In this document: positions 15,579 to 23,500 of the stretch, one piece after another | Layout of the letters: every line of letters begins with the position of its first letter | Position numbering within the stretch: position 1 is the stretch's first letter | Source: Acidipropionibacterium timonense | Lineage (GTDB): Bacteria; Actinomycetota; Actinomycetes; Propionibacteriales; Propionibacteriaceae | Direction: 5' to 3' | DNA: 64,000 nt | Assembly: GCF_900605005.1 (NCBI RefSeq) | Contig: NZ_LR027558.1 | Span: forward strand, 1,718,134 to 1,782,133 | Notes under the pieces: model-generated | The model's database searches: none | The model's input: only the letters and a program-made list of their open reading frames with translations | What the model was told of the DNA's origin: nothing | Program-made: the position numbers and the translations under genes

Positions 15579-16834
15579 CCACACCCAGCGTGGAGCCGGC
15601 CCTCCCCACACCGGACTACGCCTACGGCTACGTGGTGGCACGCGCCATCCGGGCAGTGGGAGACATGACCCCGCAGGGCGACGAGTACCCCGATGGGCCG
15701 CCCATCACCATGCCTGGGGCGGTGACTTTTGCGCCACTGGAGCCGGGCAGGATCATCCGTGAGGGCGCCCCGGAGCCGTCGATCCGCTCCGTCCACGAGG
15801 CGGTCCGCGCCGATCTGGACGATGCCGGGTATCTGTCGATCCAGGGCCAGCGTGGCGTATGGCTGTGGACCGGCCGGTGGAGGGTGACGTTTGCCGCCTC
15901 GCTGGGGTGGGATCCGATCGAGATCGTGGTGACGACCGGGCACACTCGTCAGGCCCCGCTGGATTTGTGGGCGGCTGTCGGATATGTGCCTGAGGGGCCG
16001 TCGACGCAGCTGGTGACTCTGCTGGTGCCGGCGTCGGTGGCTGACGGTGATGTGCTCATCCGATCCGGGGATCACGTGGATGGTGTGCCACAGGCCACGT
16101 TTGCGGGGCCTGCTGGTCCGGCTGGCCCTGAGGGTCCTGCTGGTCCTGCGGGTGAGGCTGGCGCGACCGGTCCTGCCGGTCCTGCCGGCAGGGACGCTCC
16201 GGTGCCCAGCACGATCCAGACGACTGTCTCCACGGTGGATACCGGGAATCCTGCCACCGCGAGTTTTTCTGGCGCATGGCCCAATCTCACGTTGGCGTTG
16301 GGTCTGCCGCGTGGCGTCACGGGTGCCACCGGCCAGCCGTCCCCGTACATGGGTGTCGGGCAGGGGCGTCCGGATATCACGTCTACGCTGGATTCGTCTG
16401 GTCAGTCGTGGGTGCAGGCTGCGCCGGTGGGTGCTATGTGGTGCTCGACTGATGGGGCTGGTGTGGGTGCGTGGCAGTGGCAGCGTATCGGCACGGGCTG
16501 GGAGGTGGTCCTAGTGGACACCGGCTGGCGCAGCATTAAAATCAGAAATGTGGTAGATGGCGGGAGTATGATAGCGAAACGACTCAATGGCGCTATTTAT
16601 GTCGTTTGGGAGTCATTGACAATGTCAGGATCTATTAACCAGATCGTTCCCGGGACAGCTAATCAATTCCTAAAGAATGGAATAAAATTTAATGCTATTT
16701 GCGTAAATGGTTCCATGACCTTTTACGGAAACGGATATGTCGACATCGTCGCGGGCAAAAATCTGTCGGGTACTGCTGTTTTCCCGGCTCCGCCTGTGGC
16801 ACTGATGACCACCCTCCCAGGAACAGCCGCATAA
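15575..16834 (+). CDS. Collagen-like tail fibre / receptor-binding protein
   Basis: The protein has 419 residues, uses the GTG at 15575 and overlaps the holin stop (GTGA). Residues 1 to 175 form a beta-rich N-terminal domain. Residues 178 to about 208 are collagen-like Gly-X-Y repeats (GPAGPAGPEGPAGPAGEAG). A middle domain has ASFSGAWPNLTLALGLPRG near residue 230. The C-terminal part, encoded from about 16520 to 16790, is clearly AT-richer (for example ATTAAAATCAGAAATGTGG) and Asn/Ile/Lys-rich, unlike the rest, and is probably an exchanged receptor-binding tip. Location after the lysis cassette is unusual for a main fibre but occurs in propionibacterial phages. Confidence 0.75.
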   Translation: MTTPSVEPALPTPDYAYGYVVARAIRAVGDMTPQGDEYPDGPPITMPGAVTFAPLEPGRIIREGAPEPSIRSVHEAVRADLDDAGYLSIQGQRGVWLWTGRWRVTFAASLGWDPIEIVVTTGHTRQAPLDLWAAVGYVPEGPSTQLVTLLVPASVADGDVLIRSGDHVDGVPQATFAGPAGPAGPEGPAGPAGEAGATGPAGPAGRDAPVPSTIQTTVSTVDTGNPATASFSGAWPNLTLALGLPRGVTGATGQPSPYMGVGQGRPDITSTLDSSGQSWVQAAPVGAMWCSTDGAGVGAWQWQRIGTGWEVVLVDTGWRSIKIRNVVDGGSMIAKRLNGAIYVVWESLTMSGSINQIVPGTANQFLKNGIKFNAICVNGSMTFYGNGYVDIVAGKNLSGTAVFPAPPVALMTTLPGTAA

Positions 16835-16843
16835 GGAGCACAC

Positions 16844-17338
16844 ATGACAACCGCAATCACCGACCCAACCACCCTGTCGGACACCGACCTGCAAGACACC
16901 CTCCGAGCCCTCTACAACGAATCCAACCGGCGACAAGCCATAGCCGATATTCCCAAGCAGATCGAGGACGCCACCACCCGCTATCAGGATGCGTCCGGTC
17001 TTGCAGCGAAGCGCGCCCAACGCTCGGACGGGTCGTGGCCGGAATGGGTCCAGCCGTCCGGTGCCCTCGACACCTACGGGCAGGGTGACCACACCGCCCA
17101 CAGCGGCAAGACATGGGTGTCCACCGTGGCGCACAATGTGTGGGAGCCCGGCGTGTCCGGCTGGCGCGAGGAAACTGCTGACGGCACACCGGCAGCTTGG
17201 TCCCAGCCGACCGGTGCACACGACGCCTACAAGACCGGCGACAAGGTGACGTACAGGGGCCACGTGTATCAGTCCACCATGGCCGCCAACGTGTGGGCGC
17301 CGGACGCCTACCCGCAAGGCTGGCGGCTCATCTCCTGA
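16844..17338 (+). CDS. Protein with two chitin-binding-like (CBM5/12) modules
   Basis: The 164-residue protein has a short helical N-terminal region (residues 1 to 50, Arg/Asp/Ile-rich) and two repeats of a CBM5/12-like module: about 55 to 100 (WPEWVQPSGALDTYGQGD, GKTWVSTVAHNVWEPG) and about 107 to 164 (AAWSQPTGAHDAYKTGDKV, GHVYQSTMAANVWAPD). The aromatic residues and the YxxGDxV..xGxxYxS pattern are the substrate-binding signature of this family. It is the last rightward phage gene, before a bidirectional terminator. It likely binds N-acetylglucosamine-type sugars of the host surface as an add-on to the fibre, but a secreted or lysogenic role cannot be excluded. Confidence 0.7.
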   Translation: MTTAITDPTTLSDTDLQDTLRALYNESNRRQAIADIPKQIEDATTRYQDASGLAAKRAQRSDGSWPEWVQPSGALDTYGQGDHTAHSGKTWVSTVAHNVWEPGVSGWREETADGTPAAWSQPTGAHDAYKTGDKVTYRGHVYQSTMAANVWAPDAYPQGWRLIS

Positions 17339-17395
17339 GGTGTATGATCGGATCATCCCGCTAGAGCCAACCCGCTGAGAGCAGCAAGAGGGCTC

Positions 17396-17438
17396 ACCCC
17401 CGGTCACGTATGGAACTGAATCCTGCGTGACCGGGGGT
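17396..17438. terminator. Bidirectional terminator between convergent phage genes
   Basis: A perfect 13-bp inverted repeat (17396-17408 ACCCCCGGTCACG and 17426-17438) with a 17-base loop ends in CATTTTG on the plus strand. It separates the rightward late genes (end 17338) from the leftward cassette (end 17455). Confidence 0.8.
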
Positions 17439-17454
17439 CATTTTGTCATCCCCA

Positions 17455-18009
17455 TCACCTGCCCGGATAGCGGCGGAGTCGCTGATGCACGCCAGCAGCC
17501 GACAGGCCGACAGCCCTGGCAATCGCCGCCGCCGAAACACCGTCACGGGCCATGAGCCGCCGAGCACGATCAGCCCACCCCGGCAGATCAGTCAGATCAC
17601 CTAGCTCGGCCACCTGCTCACCGGTCAGCTCCACCCGTCGCGCAGCCGAGGCCTCCATGCGGCGGGCGACCAGCTCAGCCCTCCACCTGCCACCCGCTGT
17701 CGATGATGCCCTCGCCCGATCCGGGTCGCGGTGCTCAGCCAGTACCTCCAGATGGGCATCACGGTGGGTCTGCCATGCCGTACTCATCCGCCCCCGCACA
17801 GTGCGGGAGACCAGCGGCGTCCCGGTGGACAGCCCATGCCTGTCCCGATACACAGCGCCGGTCATGCCATGGGCCTGCGCCACATGCGTCGCCAGATGAT
17901 CGTAGGTGCGGCCACACTCATGGCAGATGAGGCGGCCGTCATCGTCAGTGTCGAGGATCCCGTACCGTCCATGGCTGTCGGCCGATCCATAGGCTGGTCG
18001 ACCAGTCAT
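17455..18009 (-). CDS. MucR/Ros-like zinc-finger protein with C-terminal HTH
   Basis: The protein has 184 residues and is the last gene of the leftward cassette, coupled by ATGA to the gene before it. Residues about 27 to 60 are a Ros/MucR-type finger: CHECGRTYDHLATHVAQAHG (Cys-x2-Cys-x9-His-x4-His), then YRDRHGLSTGTPL. The C-terminal 40 residues are a helix-turn-helix (VSAAAIARAVGLSAAGVHQR). Proteins of this kind in actinophages are usually transcription regulators or homing-associated DNA binders. The position at the end of a small-gene operon suggests it may regulate that operon; this is an inference. Confidence 0.7.
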   Translation of the reverse strand: MTGRPAYGSADSHGRYGILDTDDDGRLICHECGRTYDHLATHVAQAHGMTGAVYRDRHGLSTGTPLVSRTVRGRMSTAWQTHRDAHLEVLAEHRDPDRARASSTAGGRWRAELVARRMEASAARRVELTGEQVAELGDLTDLPGWADRARRLMARDGVSAAAIARAVGLSAAGVHQRLRRYPGR

Positions 18010-18470
18010 GGCAGGTCGCCCCGACCATCGGTGACATGCACCCCGACCTCAGCCCAGCCGTCGACCGAGTGCGGCAGATCGTCGGCCCACCAGCGCGCCA
18101 CCGCATACTCGAGGGCCACATCGGCGGCCACCGACAGACCGGCCAGCCGCTCCAGCACTGCGGCTGCGGCGTCGTCGTCGGCGATGTCGCCGACCCGGCG
18201 GGCATCGTAGAGGGCGGCGGCCATGAGGCCCATCGTCGTGGGCACTGCCGCCGTCGGCATCGTGCCCATCGTGGAGGCGGCGATGAGATGCAGCTCATCG
18301 AGTGTCCAGGACTGCCTAGACAGCTCCACCTGCTGCACTGTCTGCCACATCCACAGCTCGCTCATCACCGACCGGGCCAGCCGTGTCGGCTCGCACCGCA
18401 GTGCCGCCCGGCCTGCCACCCAGTCAGCGAGGTCGGCCGGGACAGCGGCATGGATCGTCGGGGATGCCAT
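18006..18470 (-). CDS. Hypothetical phage protein with possible ribbon-helix-helix N-terminus
   Basis: The 154-residue protein overlaps the preceding gene by one base (TGATG) and the next by ATGA. Residues 3 to 45 fit a ribbon-helix-helix pattern: a short strand (TIHAAVP), a helix (ADLADWVAGRAAL) and a second helix (EPTRLARSVMSELW). The rest is Ala/Asp-rich helix with several Trp. No catalytic motif is visible. The RHH suggestion is made by eye and is weak. It is part of a four-gene leftward operon at the prophage end, separate from the virion genes, which is a common place for lysogenic accessory genes. Confidence 0.6.
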   Translation of the reverse strand: MASPTIHAAVPADLADWVAGRAALRCEPTRLARSVMSELWMWQTVQQVELSRQSWTLDELHLIAASTMGTMPTAAVPTTMGLMAAALYDARRVGDIADDDAAAAVLERLAGLSVAADVALEYAVARWWADDLPHSVDGWAEVGVHVTDGRGDLP

Positions 18471-18811
18471 CAGTCGTCCTCCTCGTCGTGGTCGGGGTCG
18501 ACAGTGGACAGGATCGCGTGGATACGGGCCGACTCAGCTGCGGTGAAGCCGGCATCGAGGAAGGACAGGCCGTCTCCAGTGCCGTCCCCGCTGTCGACAT
18601 ACCGCTCGATGGTCCAGGTGTACCCGGCGGCGTCGGCGCTGATGTCGCCCGCCAGGTACCAGTGCAGATCCTCGGTGCTACCGGCCAGGGCGCGGTCGAA
18701 GATGAGGTACGCCGTCGCTACTGCGGGGTCCTCTCCCGCCAGGAGCCGGCGCCCGAGGCCCCTCATCTGCTGGAGTGCTGCGCGCCCCTGGGTGGTGGTC
18801 GTGTCGATCAT
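18470..18811 (-). CDS. Hypothetical acidic phage protein, 113 residues
   Basis: The protein is not recognised. It begins MIDTTTTQGRAALQQMRGLG, has a GLGRRLL helix, a central aromatic stretch (LHWYLAGDISADAAGYTW) and a very acidic end (DPDHDEEDD). It is preceded by a GAGAGGACACTGAC leader with a weak ribosome-binding site very similar to that of the gene upstream, and its stop overlaps the next ATG. The shape (alpha/beta, acidic, about 110 residues) is compatible with a small regulator or inhibitor. Nothing in the sequence shows a specific function. Confidence 0.6.
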   Translation of the reverse strand: MIDTTTTQGRAALQQMRGLGRRLLAGEDPAVATAYLIFDRALAGSTEDLHWYLAGDISADAAGYTWTIERYVDSGDGTGDGLSFLDAGFTAAESARIHAILSTVDPDHDEEDD

Positions 18812-18831
18812 GTCAGTGTCCTCTCTAGGGG

Positions 18832-18857
18832 TGGCCCGGGGCGTCCATGCCCCGGGC
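18832..18857 (-). promoter_or_regulatory. GC-rich hairpin inside the leftward prophage operon
   Basis: A perfect 10-bp inverted repeat (GGCCCGGGGC at 18832-18841; GCCCCGGGCC at 18848-18857) with a 6-base loop lies in the 62-base gap between the first and second genes of the leftward operon. No T-run follows in the leftward direction, so it may be a partial attenuator or an mRNA stabiliser that gives the first gene higher expression. Confidence 0.5.
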
Positions 18858-18873
18858 CGGTCGGGTTGGTGTG

Positions 18874-19194
18874 TCAGATCGTGTGGCGCTGGAGGATGGC
18901 GGTCACATCAATGGTGTCGAAGAGCTCACCCAGTGTCTCCCTCTCGTCCTCGCTCAGGTCGGGGGAGTCGACCGGGCCGACGACCTCGGCATTCTTGAGC
19001 AGGGACCATTCGGGCCGGACCGCTGCCAGGGCCTCACAGCAGGACTCGTAGTAGTCGCCATTGGCGGCATCCATGTCAAAATCGCCGGCGAAATCTCCGG
19101 CGCAGTCCGTCAGGTCGAATGGATCCAGCTCCGTCAGGTGCCCATCGCTGCTGGTGAGTGAGCTGACATTGCTGGTGATGATATGCTCGGTCAT
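18874..19194 (-). CDS. Small, strongly acidic phage protein, 106 residues
   Basis: The start is placed at the ATG at 19194 because GGAG lies eight bases upstream; the same frame extends upstream but without a good start. The protein has about 24 Asp/Glu against about 4 Lys/Arg, so its net charge is near -20. It has a segment rich in Asp (DPFDLTDCAGDFAGDFDMD), two adjacent Cys (ESCCEAL) and an ending VTAILQRHTI. It is the first gene of the leftward operon. Such acidic proteins at prophage ends are often DNA-mimic inhibitors, but no family is recognised here, so this is only a possibility. Confidence 0.6.
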   Translation of the reverse strand: MTEHIITSNVSSLTSSDGHLTELDPFDLTDCAGDFAGDFDMDAANGDYYESCCEALAAVRPEWSLLKNAEVVGPVDSPDLSEDERETLGELFDTIDVTAILQRHTI

Positions 19195-19262
19195 GTCAGA
19201 GTCTCCATCTCTGTCCGTGCCCCCGGGAGTGCCAGCTCCGTGGGGGCTTTGTCTTGCTGACA

Positions 19263-19290
19263 TCACTAATACTGGCACACCCTGCCTCAA
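19263..19290 (-). promoter_or_regulatory. Candidate promoter of the leftward prophage cassette
   Basis: On the minus strand TTGAGG (19290-19285) and TAGTGA (19268-19263) are separated by 16 bases and would give a leader of about 60 bases to the first gene. The match to a sigma-70 -35 is good and to the -10 only moderate. Confidence 0.35.
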
Positions 19291-19301
19291 CATGCCAGAA
19301 T

Positions 19302-19320
19302 CGCTCACCCAAAGTGAGCG
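19302..19320. promoter_or_regulatory. Short inverted repeat next to the candidate promoter
   Basis: The perfect 7-bp arms CGCTCAC and GTGAGCG flank the 5-base CCAAA. It lies just upstream of the candidate -35 of the leftward cassette, where an operator could sit. A small terminator is an alternative, as TTTCCC follows on the plus strand. Confidence 0.4.
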
Positions 19321-19467
19321 TTTCCCTGTGACTAGGGCAAACACATCACACCGCCAAGCCAAGCACCCCGGGCGCTGCCACCGGCCTCGATACCCCCATG
19401 CCGTATCCGGCCCGGTACAGGATGGGTACAGATCCCACCCGACCAGGACCACATCACCCCTAGTCGC

Positions 19468-19486
19468 CGTCGTACCCGGTACGACG
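19468..19486. promoter_or_regulatory. 19-base palindrome near the attachment site
   Basis: CGTCGTACC and GGTACGACG form perfect 9-bp arms around one central base. The near-gapless dyad with no T-run fits a protein-binding operator (repressor, or excisionase/integrase arm) better than a terminator. Confidence 0.5.
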
Positions 19487-19592
19487 CACGACACACCACG
19501 ACTGCACACGACCGCACACACTGCGCACCCACCGGGGGCACCAGAAGGGCCACCCCACTAGCAGTGACGCTGGCAAGATGGCCCTGACAAGG

Positions 19593-19668
19593 TGGTCGGG
19601 GCGACAGGACTCGAACCTGCGGTCTCCTGCTCCCAAAGCAGGCGCGCTAGCCACTACGCTACGCCCCG
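19593..19668 (-). tRNA. tRNA-Pro (anticodon UGG), CCA encoded; probable attR
   Basis: The minus strand folds into a full cloverleaf: acceptor CGGGGCG/CGCCCCG, D-arm GCGT/GCGC, anticodon arm CCTGC-TTTGGGA-GCAGG and T-loop TTCGAGT. The anticodon is TGG (proline). The discriminator A is followed by an encoded CCA (19595-19593). Its 3' end points to the prophage, so integration probably occurred in the 3' part of this gene. The other two tRNA genes in the window lack an encoded CCA. Confidence 0.95.
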
Positions 19669-19678
19669 GTCGACCGGC

Positions 19679-20524
19679 TCAGTCTAGTCGAGCCGGGACG
19701 AGCGAGCGAACCGCGTCGGCGATGGCGTCGGGCCGGTCGAGCATCATGAGGTGCCGGGAGTCCTCGACGACCCGCGCCGTCCCGCCCAACAACCTCGCGA
19801 GCCGCGCCTGGTCCGGACCGTACTCGTCGGACCCGCTGGAGGCGGTGAGAACGATGGTCGGCGTACCCGGCCACGGGTGCGCGCACCGTTCGGCCATGAG
19901 GTCCCATGCCTGGCGCTCGTAGGCGAGGGTCTCGGCGGTCGCCATGGCCAGTGACCTGGGGTCGGCGTACACCTTGGTCAGCCGGCTGCCCCCGATGAAG
20001 TCGAGCACCCGCCCGGTCGACCACGTCGACTCCAGGTCCGTCCCGATCCGCACGACCGCGCCGCCGAGCCCGGTGAGCGCCTGGGCGGCACGCGCCGCCA
20101 GACGATGCAGCACTCCCCCACCGATCGGTCTGGGCTCGTGGGTCGGCCACTCGACCGAGGGGTCGACGAGCACCAGCCCGCGCACCAGTTCGGGCCGGCG
20201 GCGCGTCATCGCCTCGGCGTGGAAGGCGGCCATCGAGTGAGCCACGAGGACGACCGGCACGCCGAGGGCCTCGATCAGCCCGAGCCCGGTCTCCACCTCG
20301 TCGTCCAGGGTCGGCGCCCGTCCGGGCCAATCCGTCCCACCCATCCCGGGCCGGTCGTAGCTCACGACGTCGAATCCGTCGAGCCTCGGCAGCAGATCGC
20401 CCCAGAACTCCATCGACAGGGCAGCACCGGCCAGCAGGACGACCGTCGGCCCACTGGCGTGACGGCGTCGCACATGGATCTGACGGTCCCCCACCGTCAT
20501 GACCAACCCGACCGGCTCGACCAT
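19679..20524 (-). CDS. Alpha/beta hydrolase
   Basis: The protein has 281 residues from the ATG at 20524, chosen because AGGAGG lies six bases upstream. It has the alpha/beta-hydrolase order: oxyanion strand VVLLAGAAL, SYDRPGMGGTDWPG loop, nucleophile elbow VAHSMAAFH (Ser with Ala on the first and last Gly positions), a cap region, an acid in the VLTASSGSDE region and His in SRHLMMLDRP. It probably hydrolyses an ester or amide; the substrate is unknown. It is the first host gene right of the prophage and reads towards it, ending 10 bases before the tRNA-Pro 5' end. Confidence 0.85.
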   Translation of the reverse strand: MVEPVGLVMTVGDRQIHVRRRHASGPTVVLLAGAALSMEFWGDLLPRLDGFDVVSYDRPGMGGTDWPGRAPTLDDEVETGLGLIEALGVPVVLVAHSMAAFHAEAMTRRRPELVRGLVLVDPSVEWPTHEPRPIGGGVLHRLAARAAQALTGLGGAVVRIGTDLESTWSTGRVLDFIGGSRLTKVYADPRSLAMATAETLAYERQAWDLMAERCAHPWPGTPTIVLTASSGSDEYGPDQARLARLLGGTARVVEDSRHLMMLDRPDAIADAVRSLVPARLD

Positions 20525-20578
20525 CCCGTCCCTCCTCGTCCGTGCAGAACCCGTGCGGTGCACCCGTTCGGGAGGGCC

Positions 20579-23500
20579 TCAGTTCCGGCGCGGCTTGACC
20601 AGCGGGAAGGCGATCGTGTCGCGGATCGAGGCCCCCGTCAACATCATGACCAACCGGTCCAAACCCATGCCCATGCCACCCGAGGGCGGCATGGCGTACT
20701 CGAGGGCCTCGAGGAAGTCCTCGTCGAGTTCCATGGCCTCCGGATCGCCGCCGGCGGCGAGCAGGGACTGCGCGGTGAACCGCTCCCGCTGGATGACCGG
20801 GTCGACGAGCTCGGTGTAGGCCGTGGCCACCTCGGACCCCAGAACGATGAGGTCCCACTTCTCGGCCAACCGCGGGTCGTCCCGGTGCTGACGGGTCAGC
20901 GGGGAGACATCGGTCGGGAAGTCACAGAAGAACGTCGGCTCGACGGTGAGGTGCTCCGACAGGTGCTCGTGCAGTTCGATGACGACGTCACCGCGCGACC
21001 ACTTGGGTCCCACCGCGATCCCGAGCCGCTCGGCGTGCCGGATCAACTCCTCGCGCGTGGTGTCGGCGGTGACCTCCTCACCGAGCCCTCGCGAGATCCC
21101 CTCGTTGACGGTGATGACCCGCCACTCGTCGGCCAGGTCGAACTCGTGGTCGACGCCGTGCCGGTCCTTCCCACGGATGACCGTCCCGCCGGTCGCTGCC
21201 CGCGCCGCGGCGAGGATCATCTCCTGGGTGAGGTGGCGCATCTGGGTGTAGTCGCCGTACGCCTGGTAGGCCTCGAGCATGGTGAACTCGGGATTGTGGG
21301 TGGCGTCGGCCCCCTCGTTGCGGAAGTTCCGACCGATCTCGAAGACCCGGTTGACCCCGCCGACCATGAGCCTCTTGAGGTAGAGCTCCGGGGCGATCCG
21401 CAGGTAGAGATCGAGGTCGTAGGCGTTGATGTGCGTCCGGAACGGTCGGGCGTTCGCACCGCCGTGGATCGTCTGGAGGATGGGCGTCTCCACCTCGAGG
21501 AAGTCGTGGCCGAGCAGGGTCTCGCGCACCGCCCGGATCGCGTTCGACCGCGACGCCAACTGGACCCTCGCCGAGGGGTTGACGATGAGGTCGAGGTAGC
21601 GCTGGCGCACCTTGGCCTCTGGGTCGCTCAGGCCCGTGTGCCGGTCGGGCAACGGCCGCAGCGACTTGGCCGACAGACGCCACTGGTCCGCCAACAGTGA
21701 CGGCGTCCCGTTCCTCGAACTGCCACGACGTCCGGAGATGACGAGGTGGTCGCCCAGGGAGACGTCCGTGGCGAACCTCACCAGCGACTCGGCCCCGACG
21801 AAGCGTTCCTCGAGCAGGACCTGGCACACTCCCGTCCAGTCCTCGAGGTCGATGAAGACGACTCCACCGTGGTCGCGGATGCCGATGGCCCGGCCGCTCA
21901 CCGACATCACCGTCCCGTCGGCCGCACCGGCGACCTGGCCCGGCCGGTGGTCGGGATGGCAGTCCGGCGGGTAGGCCTCGCCGCCGGCGTCGATGATGCG
22001 CTCGCGGGTGTCCATCCGGGCGCGCACCTGCTCGGGGAGCCGGCGAGCCGGCACCAGGGCCGGGGTCGACCGGGACTCGAGGAAGGCCGCGATCTCCGGA
22101 TGCCCCTGGACCGAGTAGATCGGCTGGGGAGGCGGATCGACCGGGTAGATCCAGCGCGGGATGTCGACCTGACCCTCGGCCACACCCATGGCCAGTCCCA
22201 CCTGGGCCAGGTCTGCGGCGTCCCCGAAGTTGAGGTATCGGGTCTGCCAGGAGGGCTGGTACTTGACGTTCGAGCGGTACAGCTGCTCGATCTGGAACCA
22301 CCGCGAGGCCGCCCCGATGAGACGCCGGTTGAGCCGCTGCACCGGGCTGGCGCCCACCCGCGATCCTTCCTCGATGGTCTCGCGGAAGACGGCGAAGTTG
22401 AGCGAGACCCGGCGGATGCCCATCTCACGACCGGCATTCATGAGGCCGACGACCATGAGCTCGGTGACACCGTTGTCGGCCCCGTCGACGTCCCGCCTCA
22501 TGACGTCGAGGGACAGACCGTCGTTGCCCCAGGGGGCGAAGGAGAGGATGCCAGCAGGACGCCCGGCGCGCGGGCCGTCCTCGGGGTAGAGGGCCTCGAC
22601 CATGACGCAGCGTCCGTCGAGCGGGTCACCCAGGCGGGACAGGGCCATCGAGAAACCACGCTCGTCGCCGTTCTGACGCCACTTCTCGGTGAGCTCGATG
22701 AGCTCGGCGAGCTCCTGGTGCCCGATCTCGTCATGGCGGCGCACCCGGGTGGTGTAGCCGAGCTTGCGCAGCCGGTTGACGGTGTGGCGCACCGAACGGA
22801 TCTCGGGCGCCTCGAGGTCGAAGGACTGCGGCGACAGGACGGCCTCGTCGCCGATCCGCATGGTGCGCAGTCCGGCCCGTTCCCAGGCGACGGCTCCGGC
22901 CTCCGAGGTGCCGACGACCGCCGGGATCCATCCATAGGCATGGGCGAGATCGATGAAGGCGTCGATGGCCCCGGGCCACTGGTTCACCGGCCCCACCGGG
23001 TCGCCGGCGGCCAGGGCGACGCCGAGTTCGGTCCGGTAGCACACGGCGGCCCCGTGGTCGGGGGCGAAGACGACGGCCTTGTCACGACGCAGGGCGAAGT
23101 ATCCCAGGGAGTCGGCCGGATTCTCGTCGAGCAGTCGGCGCAGGCTGAGCTCGTCGTCCAGGGTCATGACGGCGATGTTCCGCTGGCTGCGCAGCAGGAC
23201 GAGCAGGGCGACGACGACCACCACCGCCATGAGGAACCCGACGAGCGACTGGATCCACCCCGGGGAGCTCGGGCCGGTCGGGGCCGTCGTGCCGGACCCG
23301 CGGACGATGCGCATGACGAGCGCGGCCAACCGGTTGCGAGGGCGCCCGGCACCTCCGGTGGCCCACACGGCCACCCACCCGATGGCCGCCGTGGCGACCA
23401 GACCGCCGACGAGCACCGCCAGTGCCCGACCGATGTTGGCCCGGGCCGTGCGGGCCCGGAAGAGCTTGCGCTGCGTGATGAGCGCGGTGAGGATCCACCC

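Larger units (their letters stand above)
19195..19592. other. Non-coding prophage edge between the leftward cassette and tRNA-Pro
   Basis: About 400 bases hold no convincing gene: ORFs here are short and lack ribosome-binding sites. It contains a candidate leftward promoter (19263-19290), two short inverted repeats (19302-19320 and 19468-19486) and a CA-rich stretch with repeated CACGAC/ACACGAC words (about 19486-19530). It lies directly beside the presumed attachment site, so it may hold integrase arm sites or operator sequences. Confidence 0.55.
1..19640 (+). mobile_element. Right part of a siphovirus prophage, truncated by the window edge
   Basis: An uninterrupted block of phage morphogenesis genes (head, connectors, tail, lysis, fibres) is followed by a short leftward accessory cassette and then by a tRNA-Pro gene, beyond which all genes are ordinary chromosomal ones. 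Terminase, portal, integrase and repressor are absent and are expected to the left. The right boundary is placed inside the 3' half of the tRNA, the usual integration target, and is an inference; the left end lies outside the window. The gene order matches siphoviruses of propionibacteria. Confidence 0.85.

Noticed and set aside
16106-16200. Tandem repeat artefact in the fibre gene
   Set aside because: The repeats encode regular Gly-X-Y triplets, a true collagen-like segment.
19195-19521. N-terminal extension of the acidic phage protein to 215 residues
   Set aside because: The added part is low-complexity, Arg/Cys/Ser-rich and lacks a Shine-Dalgarno, and it would cover the candidate promoter and palindromes.
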